From Candidatus Odinarchaeota archaeon (GTDB lineage: Archaea > Asgardarchaeota > Baldrarchaeia > Baldrarchaeales > DXJG01), in the NCBI GenBank assembly GCA_021158895.1, contig JAGGSW010000011.1, positions 1 to 13,395 of the forward strand: DNA of 13,395 bases, written 5' to 3'. How positions within the stretch are numbered: the first letter of the stretch is position 1; the number at the start of each line of letters is the position of its first letter. Below the pieces are notes generated by a model. The model had not been told where the DNA came from and did not search any database. It saw only the letters and a list, made by a program, of their open reading frames with translations. The position numbers and the translations under genes are program-made. Shown one piece after another: positions 13,294 through 13,395 of the stretch.

Positions 13294-13395
13294 ACAGATT
13301 GTAGATCAATATCATAACAAAATCCTAAACTAACTTTTATTAGCAAAGTTTTAATTCATTTAGTTTATATTTAATAGTATTTTCATTTAAAAAAA

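Overview
The window is archaeal chromosome from an AT-rich, probably thermophilic organism. It carries a ribosomal protein/RNA polymerase operon in archaeal order (S13, S4, S11, RpoD, L18e, L13, S9, RpoN, S2), archaeal lipid-precursor genes, and an archaeal L7Ae/S28e/L24e/Ndk/aIF5B/S6e cluster. Genes carry strong GGAGG-type ribosome binding sites and TATA-like promoter boxes. The one stable RNA visible, a tRNA fragment, is about 72% GC against AT-rich surroundings, which suggests high growth temperature. I cannot place the lineage; a TACK-group archaeon such as Bathyarchaeia or Korarchaeota is a guess.

Layout. 1-54: 3' part of a serine tRNA. 55-971: long stretch with no recognisable gene. 972-4912: S13-S4-S11-RpoD-L18e-L13-S9-RpoN, tightly packed except for a gap before rpoN. 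4990-5613: S2. 5846-9299: mevalonate kinase, isopentenyl phosphate kinase, type 2 isopentenyl diphosphate isomerase and a DUF2118-like protein. 9365-9779, minus strand: S28e then L24e. 10023-13274: L7Ae, nucleoside diphosphate kinase, aIF5B and S6e. 13275-13395: AT-rich tail with no gene.

Main discovery. Two essential protein-coding genes, rpoN and infB (aIF5B), are each interrupted near the 5' end by a very short hairpin insertion containing an in-frame stop. Each insertion folds with its flanks into the bulge-helix-bulge (BHB) signal cut by the archaeal tRNA-splicing endonuclease. Cutting each 3-nt bulge after its second base, as that enzyme is known to do, removes 42 nt (4689-4730) from rpoN and 33 nt (11184-11216) from infB. 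This restores exactly the conserved proteins (MIIPVRC-FTCGK and AGGI-TQHIGA). The two introns differ in phase (1 and 0) and sequence but share one architecture: A, stem, loop, stem, four bases complementary to the end of exon 1, AA. Without splicing the products would be peptides of 7 and 39 residues, and ordinary gene calling gives N-terminally truncated rpoN and infB.

Together the genes supply translation (ribosomal proteins, aIF5B), transcription (RpoD, RpoN), nucleotide supply (Ndk) and the late mevalonate pathway that makes isoprenoids for archaeal lipids.
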